A stretch of 64,000 bases of DNA from Branchiostoma belcheri (Eukaryota; Chordata; Leptocardii; Amphioxiformes; Branchiostomatidae). The stretch is taken from positions 2,483,638 through 2,547,637 of the forward strand of contig NW_017803909.1 in assembly GCF_001625305.1 (NCBI RefSeq), written 5' to 3'. A program made the translations under genes and the position numbers. Below the pieces are notes generated by a model. The model saw only the letters and a list, made by a program, of their open reading frames with translations, was not told the origin of the DNA and ran no database searches. Positions 12,263-25,532 of this stretch are shown piece by piece. Numbering within the stretch: position 1 is the stretch's first letter; each line of letters opens with the position of its first letter.

Positions 12263-13514
12263 TGTCGACTTACAAAAAGCTCAGGCATGTGATTACAAAA
12301 GGAATGGGAAAAACGGAAATTTGGTATACGTTTAAAATTCTGGTGGGATTAACACCCAGACTGCTTCGATCGCCTGAATGCGGTTGGCACTTGAGCCTGT
12401 GTGAACCTGTCAGCAGATCCAGGGGTGCACTTTTGTCGGCGGCCCAAAATACGCACAGGCACACCGCTGGGTTTGTGAGGAAAGGTCGGGCGACCTCCAC
12501 ATTTTTACACTGCGTCCAAACAGATGTGCAAGCCAAATTCTGGAAAGATGCGTGACTGGCGCCTTTTAATTTTATCACTGCAGAAGAACAACATCATAAT
12601 TGTTATCATCGTTATTGTTATCGTTATCTTGTGTTCAATCGGATTATTCATGCTTAGTCTTTATTAGAGCAAGGAGGTTAAAAATCCTTGGTGTTGAGCC
12701 TCCTGAAGTCTCTTCTCGACCAGACAAGAAGAACGCAGACAAAAACACTAAGATTAGTAAGAAGGTACTACAGACTAGCAATATCGTACACTAGTCTAGA
12801 AAATCTATTTATATTCAGAGAATCCGATTTCCCTGAGGTTTATCTTTATTACTCATAACTCCGCAGACAATTAGAAACACTCGGCAGTCTGTACACACGA
12901 AACGGCAGTATGACATGTTTACCGTATTGGCGGTTGTCATGAAGTGACGTGTTCGCTTTTGTCCTTGCTAAAATGTCGGAGGTTAATGAAAAAGATATAA
13001 AACGGAAAGCATTCATGTCATTATGAAACATTGACGAAACAAAAGGAGTGAGGAAGGACATTAATCTAACGTTACAGAACCCATTTATCAGTGTGCTTGG
13101 AGTCGTGCCATTCAAACCATGTGAGTAACGTACTTTGCGAAAATATCTTGACTACTGAAACAAGACACTACTTGCTCACGGACATAAGTCATTGTCAATC
13201 TACAAAACTAACCATAAGAAAACCATCCTCGGTTCTTGTTTTCCAAAGTGTATAGCTTGGCTAATTACCAAAACAAAGAATTAAAACAGAATTTAGATCC
13301 AAACACTGGGGGTACATTTGTAACCTTATACACAACAAAATGACGATAATATTTAACGACAATAATTTGATAGCTTTGACACAAATCGACCTCTACATGG
13401 TTAGTACCTTTTACTATTTCCTGAAGATAAATGCAAACAACGTTTTCCGGTGTTTTCGTTCATGGCTCGCGGCCTGGCCCGCGGCCATGTTTGGAAGCGA
13501 AGTGTTGCCCCGCG

Positions 13515-13523
13515 GTTGCATCA
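13515..13523 (-). promoter_or_regulatory. Candidate amino-acid-response element upstream of gene 2
   Basis: GTTGCATCA, whose complement TGATGCAAC is a known C/EBP-ATF response-element sequence form, lies 666 bp upstream of the ATG at 14189. It sits in a CG-rich patch at about 13470-13800. An imperfect palindrome of CGCGG and GGCCATG words at 13460-13490 precedes it. Inferred from the motif only. Confidence 0.3.
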
Positions 13524-14188
13524 TCGCGCCTATAGCACATGTCAGTGGACACCCCCGACACACCCCCGGCTAGGGGTGAAAATCTGAATCAATGAAACTG
13601 CACTCTACAACACGACTGGGCACCGTCCAATGTGAACCCAACAAAGTTTTCTAGACCTAGACTTCTTGAAGTTCTAACTGACCGATAAAACTTGCCACAC
13701 AGTACTACAGGGGCATTTTTAGCGGGAACAATGCCGGAAAAGCGCGCGTAATTCACGTGTAGCCCGCCGGGGAAATACGATAGGGGTCAACAGAATCGTC
13801 CATTTTTCTAAAGGGGGAAATATAATGTAGAATCAAACATCCAATATTCGAGTAACTATTTTGTACTTAAGTCTTTACAATATTTAATATAGCTCAATAT
13901 ATCCCACGGTATTTTGAAAGTATGGGTAATTTGAATTTTCTGTGCTTTATCTTAAGTTTAATATCATGGACCAACCCATAAATGGTACAGTCCTCAAAAT
14001 ATAGATGATTCGTGTGCAGTGACCCAGCACGGCATTGTACTAGGTTTCCCGCGCACTTCGTGTGTGCATTACCAACACAAAACAGTTCCACCTTGTTTTG
14101 GCGGGAGACTCGCAGGTTTGCCACAACTCCGTCAGCAACAGGCTGCAGTATTCTCCGTGGTCTGTGGGAGAAATTCTAGAGTTGGAAG

Positions 14189-17100
14189 ATGGGTAGCGAC
14201 TTGGAAGACTCGCCAGCTTCGGCAGACGGACCCAGGGCAGTCCGGGAGGGCTCGGTGGCTCTCAAGAGGAAGGTTACTCTGATAAACGCTATCGGACTCA
14301 TTGTCGGGAACATCATCGGCTCGGGGATCTTCATATCACCGAAGGGTGTGCTGCAAGACGCCGGTAACGTCGGGGTAGCTCTGATCATCTGGGCGATCAG
14401 CGGCGTGATCTCGGCGATCGGGGCGCTGTGTTACGCCGACCTCGGCACGGCCATCCCCCGCTCGGGCGGAGACTACTCCTACATCCTCGACATCTTCGGG
14501 CCCCTGCCCGCCTTCCTCAGGCTGTGGGTCGAGCTGATCATCGTCAGGCCGTGTACACACGCCGTCATCGCCCTAACCTTCGCCTTCTACATCCTGTACC
14601 CAGTCTACACGCCATGTACACCGCCGGACTCAGCAGTCGCCCTGCTGGCTGCTCTCTGTATCTGTAAGTAGGTCTCTTGTTGTTGTTCTACCTCGAGCTC
14701 CATGGTTCTACTAACTTGTCACGGTTCTGTTCAACGTACACAATCATGTGTACAGTACTGGTGAGATGTAACTTCAATATTGAATCATAGGCATTTATGA
14801 TTAATGTAGGGCGTGATTATGCCGGAAGAAATAAGGGAGGGCTCCCACTCGTCCCAGTCCTATCTCCTGGGTCATGGCGTCGGACGATTTGATAGACTAC
14901 TTTCAACATAATTAGTGTTTTTATGAATACTCATGAATAAACGCAAATAAAAATCTATCACTCGGTGGTGCTATTCATCACACAACATTCCCATCTTCCA
15001 GGATTCTCACATTCTTTCTTTCGAGGGAATTTAGGGAAAAAACAGTAGCATTGTGTGTTCAGCCATCCCCGTACATATATGTAGGCATGTTAGGTTTGTA
15101 CATACGAGCCGGGGTCACCATGTGCATTCCAGCGTGTCGGCGTGTTCAGATGGGCCGCGGAGTGAACCAATCTCGGCCGCGCCACGTGTGTGTCGTTATC
15201 GCAGCTGCTTGGCTTCGTCCTGCTACTATAATAGTGTACGAGTTATTATCGGGAACCTCAGCTTGGTCTTGGCATCCGGTAGCGTGAACGAAAACAAAGT
15301 AAATATACATAGACACAGTGAAGATGGCACGGAAAAACAGGCGTCGTCAGATACATGTAAAACATACAATCTACCAACGTTTAAGTACATTTTATTACAA
15401 ACGGAAGAACACCTAAGCCTACAAGATCATGTATCACATAGGTTGTCATTGAATACACCCGGCGTAAGCTAGGTTGGAAATTCTAGTATCAATTTTAGTA
15501 TCTAGATCCAGTGTCAATATGATAGGGACTGTCCACAATTCACAAAATAAGTATACAGAGGTTAGGAGATTATGTTACCACAGTACTACTGTAGATATTG
15601 CGACATAACACTCTCATCCTACTGACGATTCTCAAGAGAATTCTGCCTGTTTTGTAGAACAAATGGATTTTTTTTGTGTTCGGGGTTTATGCAAATGTCT
15701 GTGAGAACAGTCCTAATTACATGAAGTATGTAAGACGAGACCAGGACAAGTGCCGGGGACTGTTTCATCGATCACGTTTCTCGTGTGTCGCCGTTTAGCG
15801 TGTCACAATGGCACGCAATGTATGCATAAAGATGCGATGTAGAAAATGTCCCTATCATATATCAAACGCAAAGAAAACTTAAAATTTTACAATTTTCTCA
15901 GCGATTACTATTACAAATAATCGGCAACACCTCATCGTCCGCAAAAAACCGCTAGCGCTGTCAAAAGTTACTCAACGTACGATCAATGTTAGATCAGGTC
16001 AACAAACTCAAATATTTGCGCGCAAACTGCCGGCCGGCCGTCTGTCTAAAGACCATGAAACAAATCCGCCGCTACTGGACAAAACCTACCATCCACTTAT
16101 CATCTTAAGAGGTTTCCAAACACATTACGAAGGGATGAGATGCCTTACAGTATAGTCAAGAAAAAAGTCCCTCAGGCCATTGTGGGTAGACAATGTTTCC
16201 CGCTGAGTGTGTGACTGACTCACTCTTGGCTCTTTCTACCACGGGAAACTGTTTGTCTGTAGTATCAGCAGTAGCGCATGTAATCGTTGTCAAATGACAT
16301 TTGAATGATATCATAGTGACAAAGTCCGTTCCGTACGTGGTCTAGACTGCGTGATCTTGGCGTGATACTCTTTAGAGCACTGACATTTGGCAATGGAAAC
16401 AATATAGGTAAAAGGGCACTTTATCATATGTAGTAAGATCATGGAGGTCTCTTTTTTCTACCTCCATGGTAAGATGTAGACCAGGTGTGCGCAAATTAAA
16501 GAATCGTCGGTAACCGACCTGTAATTATGCCGGCAGTTGGTAGAAATGATTAATTTCGTATCTACACATTTTAGAGATTTCTGAAGACAACTTATGATTA
16601 GTAGGTCAAATACCAGCATGTGCTATACAGGTCAGTCATTGATCCCTGTTCCTTCCTGTCCCACCCTTGCCTTGAGGCGGTATTCTATAAGCAAACAAAC
16701 AAACAAACAAACAAACAAACAAATAAACAAAAAGGAACGCATGAACAAACAAAAACACAGCACATTTCAAGCTCTTTAGAATTATGTTTTTTCGCAATGT
16801 CATCTTTCAATTTCCAAAACGACTGCAAGCAGTCTTCGTGGTTTTGTGTTGATGATGCGAGTCGAATCGCTTGACGAGTATTTTGTTTGTGTGGTAGACC
16901 ATGCAACTAGTATGTTCTGCTCCCTCAGAAAAATGTAGCGATTGGACTGGTGCCAAATTTCTTGTTTTCACGAAATTCAACCCCCTTTGTTGGGTTCATC
17001 CAGTACCTGCTTATCCATGTGTACTTAATCCTGAAATTTTGGCGGGAACTTTGTTGTAGTGTTATGATAAGGAGTCTTTTTCTTTTAGCCCAGTAATTAC

Positions 17101-20100
17101 GTTCTTACACCTCCTTCACATATGCACACGCCCTAATGAGTTTTTTATGTATCATTATTGTACAGAAGTACAGTAGGTGTGGTCAGTCGTTTTTGGTGAG
17201 TTAGATCTTGATTAGAACCGCTGGCCATCATACTTCTTAATGAAGAGAGGAAATTAATCATAACCTATCAGTTGTGAGTATGAATCGCAAAGAAAAGTGT
17301 CTGCACTTCCAGTCCAAGGAGAGAGAACGTGCACAAATATTATATTAACTTTTTTTTCGATGACAGAAACGTCGACAGGAAAGAGGTTGTGCACAACACA
17401 AGAATGGCCTAACTGCACATATCCATTTTGTATTTAAACTTTTGCTCCATGGCTCGGACTAACAGAGACAGTAGGCAGAAGCTATACGGATCAAAGAAAA
17501 CCCGATCACCTTGTTTACCTGGAGAGAATGATTATGTAATATCCATCAATTTTACCTGGGCTACATGTCATTATGTACCGTGGGAAACTCAGTCACGCCC
17601 TTATGAATACATGTAGACAACACGGTGATATTACTGGATTCGGTACGAAATGAAGACATGAGATTGTAATTCGAAGAAGGAAAGAATCAAGAAAGAGAGA
17701 GTGAAAATGATCAGATATATGTATGTCGGTCTGTGTAAAATAAAAAGGATATTAGCTCACAGCCTCACAAAAATATAAAGTAGCTCACAAAAAATAAGAT
17801 TGCAGAAGAAAATATAATAACTGGAAAACCCTTTACATTGTTGAACTAACCTCTTGTGAAAGCAGCAGATGTCAGATGCCAACATGCTAGAGACAGGATT
17901 GAAAGCTCATTAGCGAGGATTGAATGTACATGTACAAACACACAGTGTACTGGGCATGTGGGATGGCGTATAAATCAGCCGGAGTGACTGGTACATGACA
18001 GCCGCTTGACATGGGCAGTGGGCACGGTAACAGACACGTCTTTTTACGGAGAAACCTCCGGGACTGGCCGTATGTAGTGCTTGCCTGAAAATGTTTACCA
18101 GATGAGATGGAATGCATCGTGTAAAGTATGCTTTTGAAACACCCATATTTATGACAATTTTGAGAGAAAGTTGAGACAGAATACAGAAAACAGTGGATAG
18201 ATATCATGTCTTCGAAACTTTTCTTACTGAGATTCGCACTTTTACTAGTGCTAGCACCAGCTAACGCTTCCCAGTAGCACAATAATGGGAGTTTGTGGCA
18301 TGTGTCTGCCCTTTCTGACCCTCCCCCCTGGCTGGATGGTGTTCGTTTGGTGAACCTGGAATCTGTTCTTCATCTACACATGCCCTCGAGACACCTTACC
18401 CGCTGACTAAGTTCAACACACAGACACGTACAAAATGCTAGCATCCCATATGTAGCAAACGTACACTGCGGGTAACGCAATTCTAATCCGAAACATTCAG
18501 TAGTCATACACGTCTTCTTACAATTGAATTACAGCTGTTTTGAACCATTTCAAAAGAATCCTGACCAAACCACCTGCTCGACATTTTCCCACTCGGGGAT
18601 TACAATGTGTGGTCACAAGTACAAAGGGGAACAACTGCAGAAGTCCATCGCCGCGGGGTAAATTCTTTCACATCGCTGAGCTTATAGTCTTTGTGCACCC
18701 TGAAAACAAACTAATGAAACCCTTGGTGTTTAGAGCGATGTGTGTGTCAAATTGGTCTGCTATAGGTCTTAACATTGCGTCACTGGAAGAGGTAGGCGCC
18801 ACTGCAAATGATTTCAGACGTTTCCCCTTGCGTGTTTACATTTTTGAACAACGAGATTTGTGAGACGTTCCCAGGGAATTCAGAGATTTATGGTTGAAAT
18901 GTTGTTTTGGAACCGACTGACGTGACAAGCATGACACACAAGGGCTCCTCCAACAATGTAACAGAACTTTCTTCTTTTGTTACGAATTTGTCAAAGTATA
19001 CTAGCATACTTCGTTACAGTCACCCCATCACAACGCGTAATCCAACGTATATAAGCTATTGCAAGTCCACAAAATCTACTTACTACACTAAGAAGTGTTA
19101 TGTGAGTTATTCTTATGTTTTAGCTTGGTGCAAACCTGTTGTGTGTTCTCAGTAGCCGTATCTCATGTCAAGAGTAGGTTCTCAGCGATTTAGGTTAAGC
19201 TTGTCGTAAACCACAAAACGTTCCACAACGAAAAATAAAATATTGGATTTCGGAGGAATGGAACCAGAGAAGATACTGTGAAAAAGTATAAAAAGATGAT
19301 GGTCTCAAGATTAAGAGTAAAACGCAGGCCAGTGAAATCAACCTTTCCAAATAAGAATGGACAGATTACGCCACGCCCCTCTTCCGCGCCGCGCCGTGTT
19401 GGCTTCTGCCCAGGGCCTAGTGTCTGTTTTGTCGGCGATGTCGAAGTTAACGTGGTCGTCTGTAAACTGGTGCAGGAGTTTTGGCACGCCCAAAACCAAA
19501 CAGAATCGAGGATGAACAAATATATGCCAAACTTCAAGCCCCGAGCCCTGAACCAGATTTTGTAACAGTACAAAATGTAACCGTTGTGATGAATTGTTGT
19601 TACTTAGTTCGTTGCTAATGTCAGATGTTGATAAGCGATTTACGTCCTTCATTCATCAAAGTTAGACCTAAAAGTGCCCGGTGCCCAGCTAATTATGATT
19701 GATGTATGGATCATATCAGTTCAGTAGAAGCTGTCATGTGAAAAACTCGGCGTTTTTTTGTGTACAATCCGTTTTTTCCTTCGAATTGTCCTGTAAACCT
19801 GCCCGTTTTAGTACGGTTGGTTTCTGTGTAAAGTCCACTTTGTGAGTTCATATGTGGTATGTGGGTCAACAACTCGTTTATTGACCTGTAAAATCTCAGC
19901 AGAAGTACGAGTACCCTTTTCATAAAGGGTGCAGGGTGTTTTAACTGTTAGTTTACACAAAAAATGCTAGATGGCGCTGCACTACTTACAAGTACCTGCG
20001 GCGAATTATCCGTACCAATCACAATGTAACCATTCTGACGCATCCAGTCACATTATACGTCTATGATAACAGAAGTAGCAGCTTAAGATTGACCGATTGA

Positions 20101-21134
20101 TTTTGAAAATCATAAAATGAGGAAATTATTTATGTCATGATCGGCGCACTGAAGACCACGGAGACAGCAAATATCAACGTTGTCTGGCCATAGTTGTAAA
20201 TAGCAGACTGAACTATTTTGGTCCCATAGCACGACAAGAATCACGATTTATTGTGTAAAGTGTGTGCTCTTGATGGAACCTCTCCTTCCCAGAGAATGTG
20301 ACATTGACATTGGCCGTGCCGGATGTTTTACTGATGTTGAGGTATTATTTTCCCTCCGATGTGCAGGTCTCCTGACGTTTGTGAACTGTGCAAGTGTGCG
20401 CAGTGCAACCCGGGTACAGGATCTCTTCACGGCCGCCAAACTCCTGGCACTCGCCATCATCATCATCTTCGGCATGATCCAACTCGGCAAAGGTACGTCA
20501 GAGAAAAAAACAAAGACGAGAGCAATAAGTTCTTGGATTCCTTTGAACTGTGTGGAACTGACCTGTTAGTCGATCTCTGCCTGGCCCTATAGTCTCAACC
20601 GACAGGTAGAAATCTGACATCTGAAAGTTATGCCAAACTTCTCTGTAGTAACATTTCCACCCATTCATTTTTCGATGGAAACTAGCGGGTCAATTTTAAC
20701 ACCACCTAGCGTTAGAAAAGATTAATGCAGTTTTTACTCATTCCAGAAAATTAGAATGTATCTGGGTCGATTTAGTCGGAGTGAAAACACGAGCAACATC
20801 CTTCAGTGTAGCCACAAATCGTCCAGAACACAACTTTAACTCGATCAGCCGACGCTAACATGTTTACCGATGTCACTGTGCCGGTGACCCCGTCAAGTGT
20901 TAACCGGTCCGCCGTTTGTCACGTCGTGGGGCGTCCCGAAAACTGGTAGCACCACTCACCGCTCTTAAACCTCATAATAATTTACTCCAAGGAAAACTCC
21001 CCCAAACACATTAGTATATGTAATGGTTACGGCGTCTTGGGTTGGAAACAAATTGATACAGTCACAAATTGATAGTCACTAAAACATATATACAAAAATT
21101 CAAGTGAACAACCAATTCAACAAGCACACACACA

Positions 21135-21210
<76 letters not shown>

Positions 21211-24200
21211 AACAAACAAACAAACAGACGGACACACACACACAAACAAACAAACAGACGGTCTACTACAGACAGCCTACTACAGACAGCCGTAGTAAAA
21301 CTTTTTGTGGTGTTGTTTGATCTCTACAGGAGAAGTTCTACACCTGTCCCCAGACCTGGCCTGGCGGGGGGCGACTAATGTGGGCGGGATCTCCCTGGCG
21401 CTGTACTCAGGACTCTGGGCTTTCGCTGGATGGTAGGCTTCATGAATAAATATTACCCATTGCTTTCAGCTAACAGCAATTCTTCAGTATCTGAAAAAAC
21501 AACTACGTGGAAAAATAGTTATATACATAATAAATAGTTGATATTTTATCGGTTGCAAGTAGCTATACAGTATGTAGTTTGCTGAGTGTGTGTTGGATTT
21601 GTTAAAATACTATTCGAACGTACATTTTTACTTGTAGTCCTTTTATAATGTCAGTAGTATCACGGAAAGAGGCTGATGTCAGTGATGAATACTACTTCAA
21701 GAGATAGTAATTTCTCGATGTCTTTCTCCAGGGCTGACCTGACCTTCGTGACCGAGGAAATCAGGGATCCTTCAAGGTAAAGACCGTGTACGATAGTCAA
21801 ACGTTATATTATACCCAGCACGTAGAAAGGTTGTCCATCTGATAGCTCATATGAACTCTAAACTTGTGACGATTTCCACCTACTAGCAAGCCAAAAAAAA
21901 CGGGTTCACTGCCCTATTTTATTAAAATGTTAATATAACACTCTCTGTGATAGTTCAGTTCAGCTTTGTAATAGATGGTTTATAAAGTGATGAACTGATG
22001 TAGAAATCACAACGAAAACACCGAATTCGATGCAGTCAAATAATCCTAGTTCATCCACTGTTATGATGCTTAACGTAAAAGAAAATGTTGAAGAGAAGTG
22101 TTTCGAATTCGTCCCCACAGAAACGTCCCCAGGTCCATCGTGATCTCCATGACGATCGTGACTATCGTGTACCTGCTGGCTAACGTGGCGTACTTCACCG
22201 GGATGACCCCTCAGGAGATGCTGGGCAGTGACGCCGTGGCAGTGGTCAGTCCTGGGCATTTCATACGCTGTGAAAAAGACTAAGATTGAAAGAGATTAGG
22301 AAGGGAAAGGGTATGGGGTGCATGGAAACGGCAAATCAAGAGTTATAAAAGGATACGTGCTAACGAATATCCGACAGATCTATAGCCAGGTTACCAAACA
22401 TATTTTAGCTGTGGAGAGGACGAAAGAGACTAGGGTTGGTAACCTGGCCAATAGATCCAGATAAGCGCACATATGGGAGGCAGAATCCTGTAAAGGTCTT
22501 AGTACTACGTATACTCCTCATGACTAAGAATGGGAGAAAACATTGTGTTGACTGTTGCTATCTCCGGTTGTTGCAGACATTTGGCCTGAGGCTGCTGGGT
22601 GCTGCCTGGTGGATCATCCCCATCTTCGTGGCCTTCTCCACATTCGGCGCCGTCAACGGGTCCATGTTCGCGTCCGCTAGGTATGTACATCACACTGCCA
22701 CGGTGTTTCTTAACAGCGGTTCACTGAATAAATACTGTGAACTACAAGATAAGCAACGTAATTGAGAACAGCATCGTTTATTGAAGTGTCTTTTGGGAGA
22801 CGTACGAATGTGAGGTATGTTCGCACCAGGTCTTACCTCCCACTGAGCCAGACACATATCTGCTATCATCATCTTTCAACTAAACTGTGGTTGGCGTGTG
22901 GCGAAAAGTGCAGAAGTGGTGAAAAATTACAGAGATGCACATGGAGAAGACATGCCCCATGTGGGGTATTAATGTACCACTGGGAGCACGATCTCATCCC
23001 TGTTGTGCAAACTTTATGTCTGGAGATGTCTTCTGGACTTAGTGCGTAAGAAAACCAGAAGCGAAGCAACCGTTAAATGACCTTTCAATTAGCCTGAGTC
23101 CTAGCCTGACATTTTTCTGAACCTGTCCATGAGAGGTGAATGCTGGGTTGGACGTTACGTTACCAGACTCTTATGTGCATATGGTTATTACAGATTTCTA
23201 CGTCGACTTTTGTTCTTAGAAATTAATTCAAGAAATTTGCACTGAATTGAAAGATGAAAAATCAAAACAATTTGATGATTTGTATTCTTCGAGGGCCGCT
23301 CAGAAAAGGAAACTAACAAGAGTTGAGTGAAACAGATGCCAAAGTGGTACAGCAGCTTGTATATCGGTATGTTGTCACCGTTGGTTCGACAAATGATGAT
23401 GAACTTTTGATGAACTCAGACCTGATGTGACCAGCACCTCGTGTGAACTGCCGTCCGTGCCGGGAAGACCCCGGACTTTTCCTGCCAGCCGTCCTTCTCA
23501 TCTCCCACCGCTCCACAGACCGCTTTCCGTGCCGATCTTCCACGTTTCCCCTCAATTCACTTCGGCAGATTTTATCATTAAACTGTCCCTTCCTGTGATT
23601 GTAATCAGGTCCGGTCAAAAGATGACCACCAGACCATCTGTTTGGTCAGCTTTTCCGCTTGGCGACCGGTCAGCTAACCTGCTGCCCTACGGCCATCCTG
23701 TCGTTTGACCCCCATTTCACTTTTCGCCACAAGATAGCTGTTCTTTTCTTTATTAATCAACTGGACGTATCTTCTAGCATATGGCTTGCGATTTTGTTAA
23801 GAGAAAGATACACTTGATCTTTTTTTTTAAAGTTCTATAGAACATATGAGGCAAAATTCACAACGAAAGTTAAAAATCTTACCAAAGGTGGGACATCAGG
23901 TGGTTAGAGAAATACACGAGTACCATCATTAGACAACATTTATATGCTAGGTTTACGAATGCCTTGGGGAAGTCATCATAGTAGGGCTATTTATCTACTC
24001 TCAAGTATTAATTAAATTGCAGTTAAAATTTTCCCCTGTCACTAAAATACGATGTTTGTCTATATCTTGTTTTTCTTCTCCAGGTTGTATTTTGTGGGTG
24101 CACGTGAAGGCCATCTACCTGACATCCTGGCTATGGTCAATGTCCACCGGTACACTCCCGTACCGTCCCTCATCCTGGGGGTAAGAACACACTTTTAGTT

Positions 24201-25532
24201 TACTTCCACTACCCTCCTCTTTACGTGTACAGGCCCACGCTTCAATGTTCTGTTATACTCTTCTGTTCTGTTGTAGTTGGTGTATGCTTATTAAATCTGA
24301 ATGCATGCTGTATTAAAGGTATGGCAATTAAATGAATGAAGGGCGTAAGAAGTAAATGTTTTATCCAATTTTTTTAGTTTTCGTTTGCTTGCATTTCCCT
24401 ATTCAAAAATGTTTCAAACCCATAAGATCATGTAGTTACTATCATATCATAGTTCACAAATTATGCCTAATTCGTGAGCCAGTCATCCAACAGTAGTGAC
24501 AATATTCCTGTCAGATTGGTGAAATTTATGGGTTTTTTTTTCAGGGAATCCTGTCCCTGATCATGCTGTGTACGACAGACGTGTACGTCCTCATCAACTA
24601 CGCCAGCTTCGTGTACTGGATCTTCATCGGTATGGCCATCCTGGGCCTGGTGGTCATCCACTTCAAGTACCCCAGCATGGAGAGACCGGTCAAGGTCAGC
24701 TTCTATCTCCCTGTAACCTACTTGACCACATAACTACCTTTTCACATGCAAACATAACATTAGACTTAATATGGATGGTAAAGACTTGATGATTTACGGG
24801 CAAGATAACGATTTGTGAAGATGATTGCGTACCAGGCTAGGGTACAAGGTTCCTGTTCGTTTGTAAGATCTGAGATCATTTCTGTGAAGCACAAAATATA
24901 TAGCCTTGGTACTATCCGGATTTTGCTTCGACGCGGAGCGAAATCCGGATGGCAACCAGGCTCCGAAATGTATGTTTTGATTTGAACATGATTACTGTAA
25001 AATGGACATTTTAACTCCAAATCCTCATTGTCTATGTCTTGTTGTTAACGGCTTTCAATGCGTGGACATGTTTCGTGAACAGAATGTTGAACTGTATTTG
25101 TTTCTTTTTCACCAGATGCCAGTCGTCCTCCCCATCATATTTGTCCTGGCATGTCTCTTCATCGTGGTTGTTTCCATCTGGGTGGCGCCTATCGAGTGTC
25201 TGGCGGGAGCCGGCATCACCCTGACCGGCGTACCTGTGTACTTCTTCGGCGTCTACTGGCAAAACAAACCCAAGTGGCTGACCGACAAATTCGGTAAGTC
25301 AGTATGATGAAATTATGATAATACCTCATGCAATACTGGTTTAACTACTAGTACTTCTCTGCTTAGAAAAAGATAAACAAAATCTGTTGTCTCGACTTGA
25401 TCATTATTCTTCAGATCATTTTACTCAAAGAAAAAGTATTTACGTTCTATATTTGTCCCATTTCCAGATGCCTGCACAGTATTCTGTCAGAAGATCATGA
25501 CATGTTGTAAGGAGGAACACCAGAAAGAGTGA
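14189..25532 (+). CDS. LAT-type amino-acid transporter, gene 2, with altered TM6 motif
   Basis: Ten exons: 14189-14663, 20367-20492, 21330-21432, 21732-21776, 22121-22244, 22577-22680, 24084-24180, 24545-24694, 25116-25293, 25468-25532 (1467 nt, 488 aa). Intron positions and phases equal those of genes 1 and 3. The product is a 12-TM SLC7 light chain of LAT type. TM1 has GSGIF at 44-48, Cys143 lies in the extracellular loop for the heavy-chain disulfide, and the loop GAREGHLP is in exon 7. TM6 reads WAFAGW (230-235), where genes 1 and 3 have (W/F)AYGGW. In LAT1 the second glycine position of this motif lines the substrate pocket, so specificity may differ. The C-terminus is Cys-rich (DACTVFC...CC). 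Exon 3 is one codon shorter than in the paralogues. The ATG at 14189 starts a hydrophilic N-terminus like its neighbours'. Confidence 0.92.
14664..20366. other. Large first intron of gene 2
   Basis: 5.7 kb between coding exons 1 and 2, compared with 1.4 and 1.9 kb in genes 1 and 3. It contains a (CAAA)n tract at 16690-16735. I see no coding exon with splice sites and compatible phase, and no nested gene that I can support. Confidence 0.7.
16690..16735. repeat. (CAAA)n microsatellite
   Basis: About 46 bp of AAAC units within intron 1 of gene 2. Confidence 0.93.
21125..21260. repeat. (CA)n and (CAAA)n compound microsatellite
   Basis: CA dinucleotides run from about 21137 to 21205, followed by CAAA units and a second copy of the CAGACGG-plus-CACA/CAAA unit. 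It is in intron 2 of gene 2, about 70 bp before the exon 3 acceptor. Confidence 0.95.
22681..24083. other. Intron 6 of gene 2, no gene seen
   Basis: A 1.4 kb intron. A CG-richer patch at 23420-23710 is open in one frame (about 90 codons) but shows no recognisable domain and no splice-consistent phase with gene 2. Nothing else is supported. Confidence 0.6.

Larger units (their letters stand above)
8374..13514. other. Intergenic region between LAT genes 1 and 2
   Basis: No gene could be supported here. It contains a cluster of nuclear-receptor-like half-sites (8994-9030), an 18-bp tandem duplication near 10075-10115 (AAATAAACCCCAAGTATA twice), a MITE-like element (11521-11750) and a pyrimidine microsatellite (12166-12262). 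Short open frames have no domain content or splice context. Confidence 0.6.
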
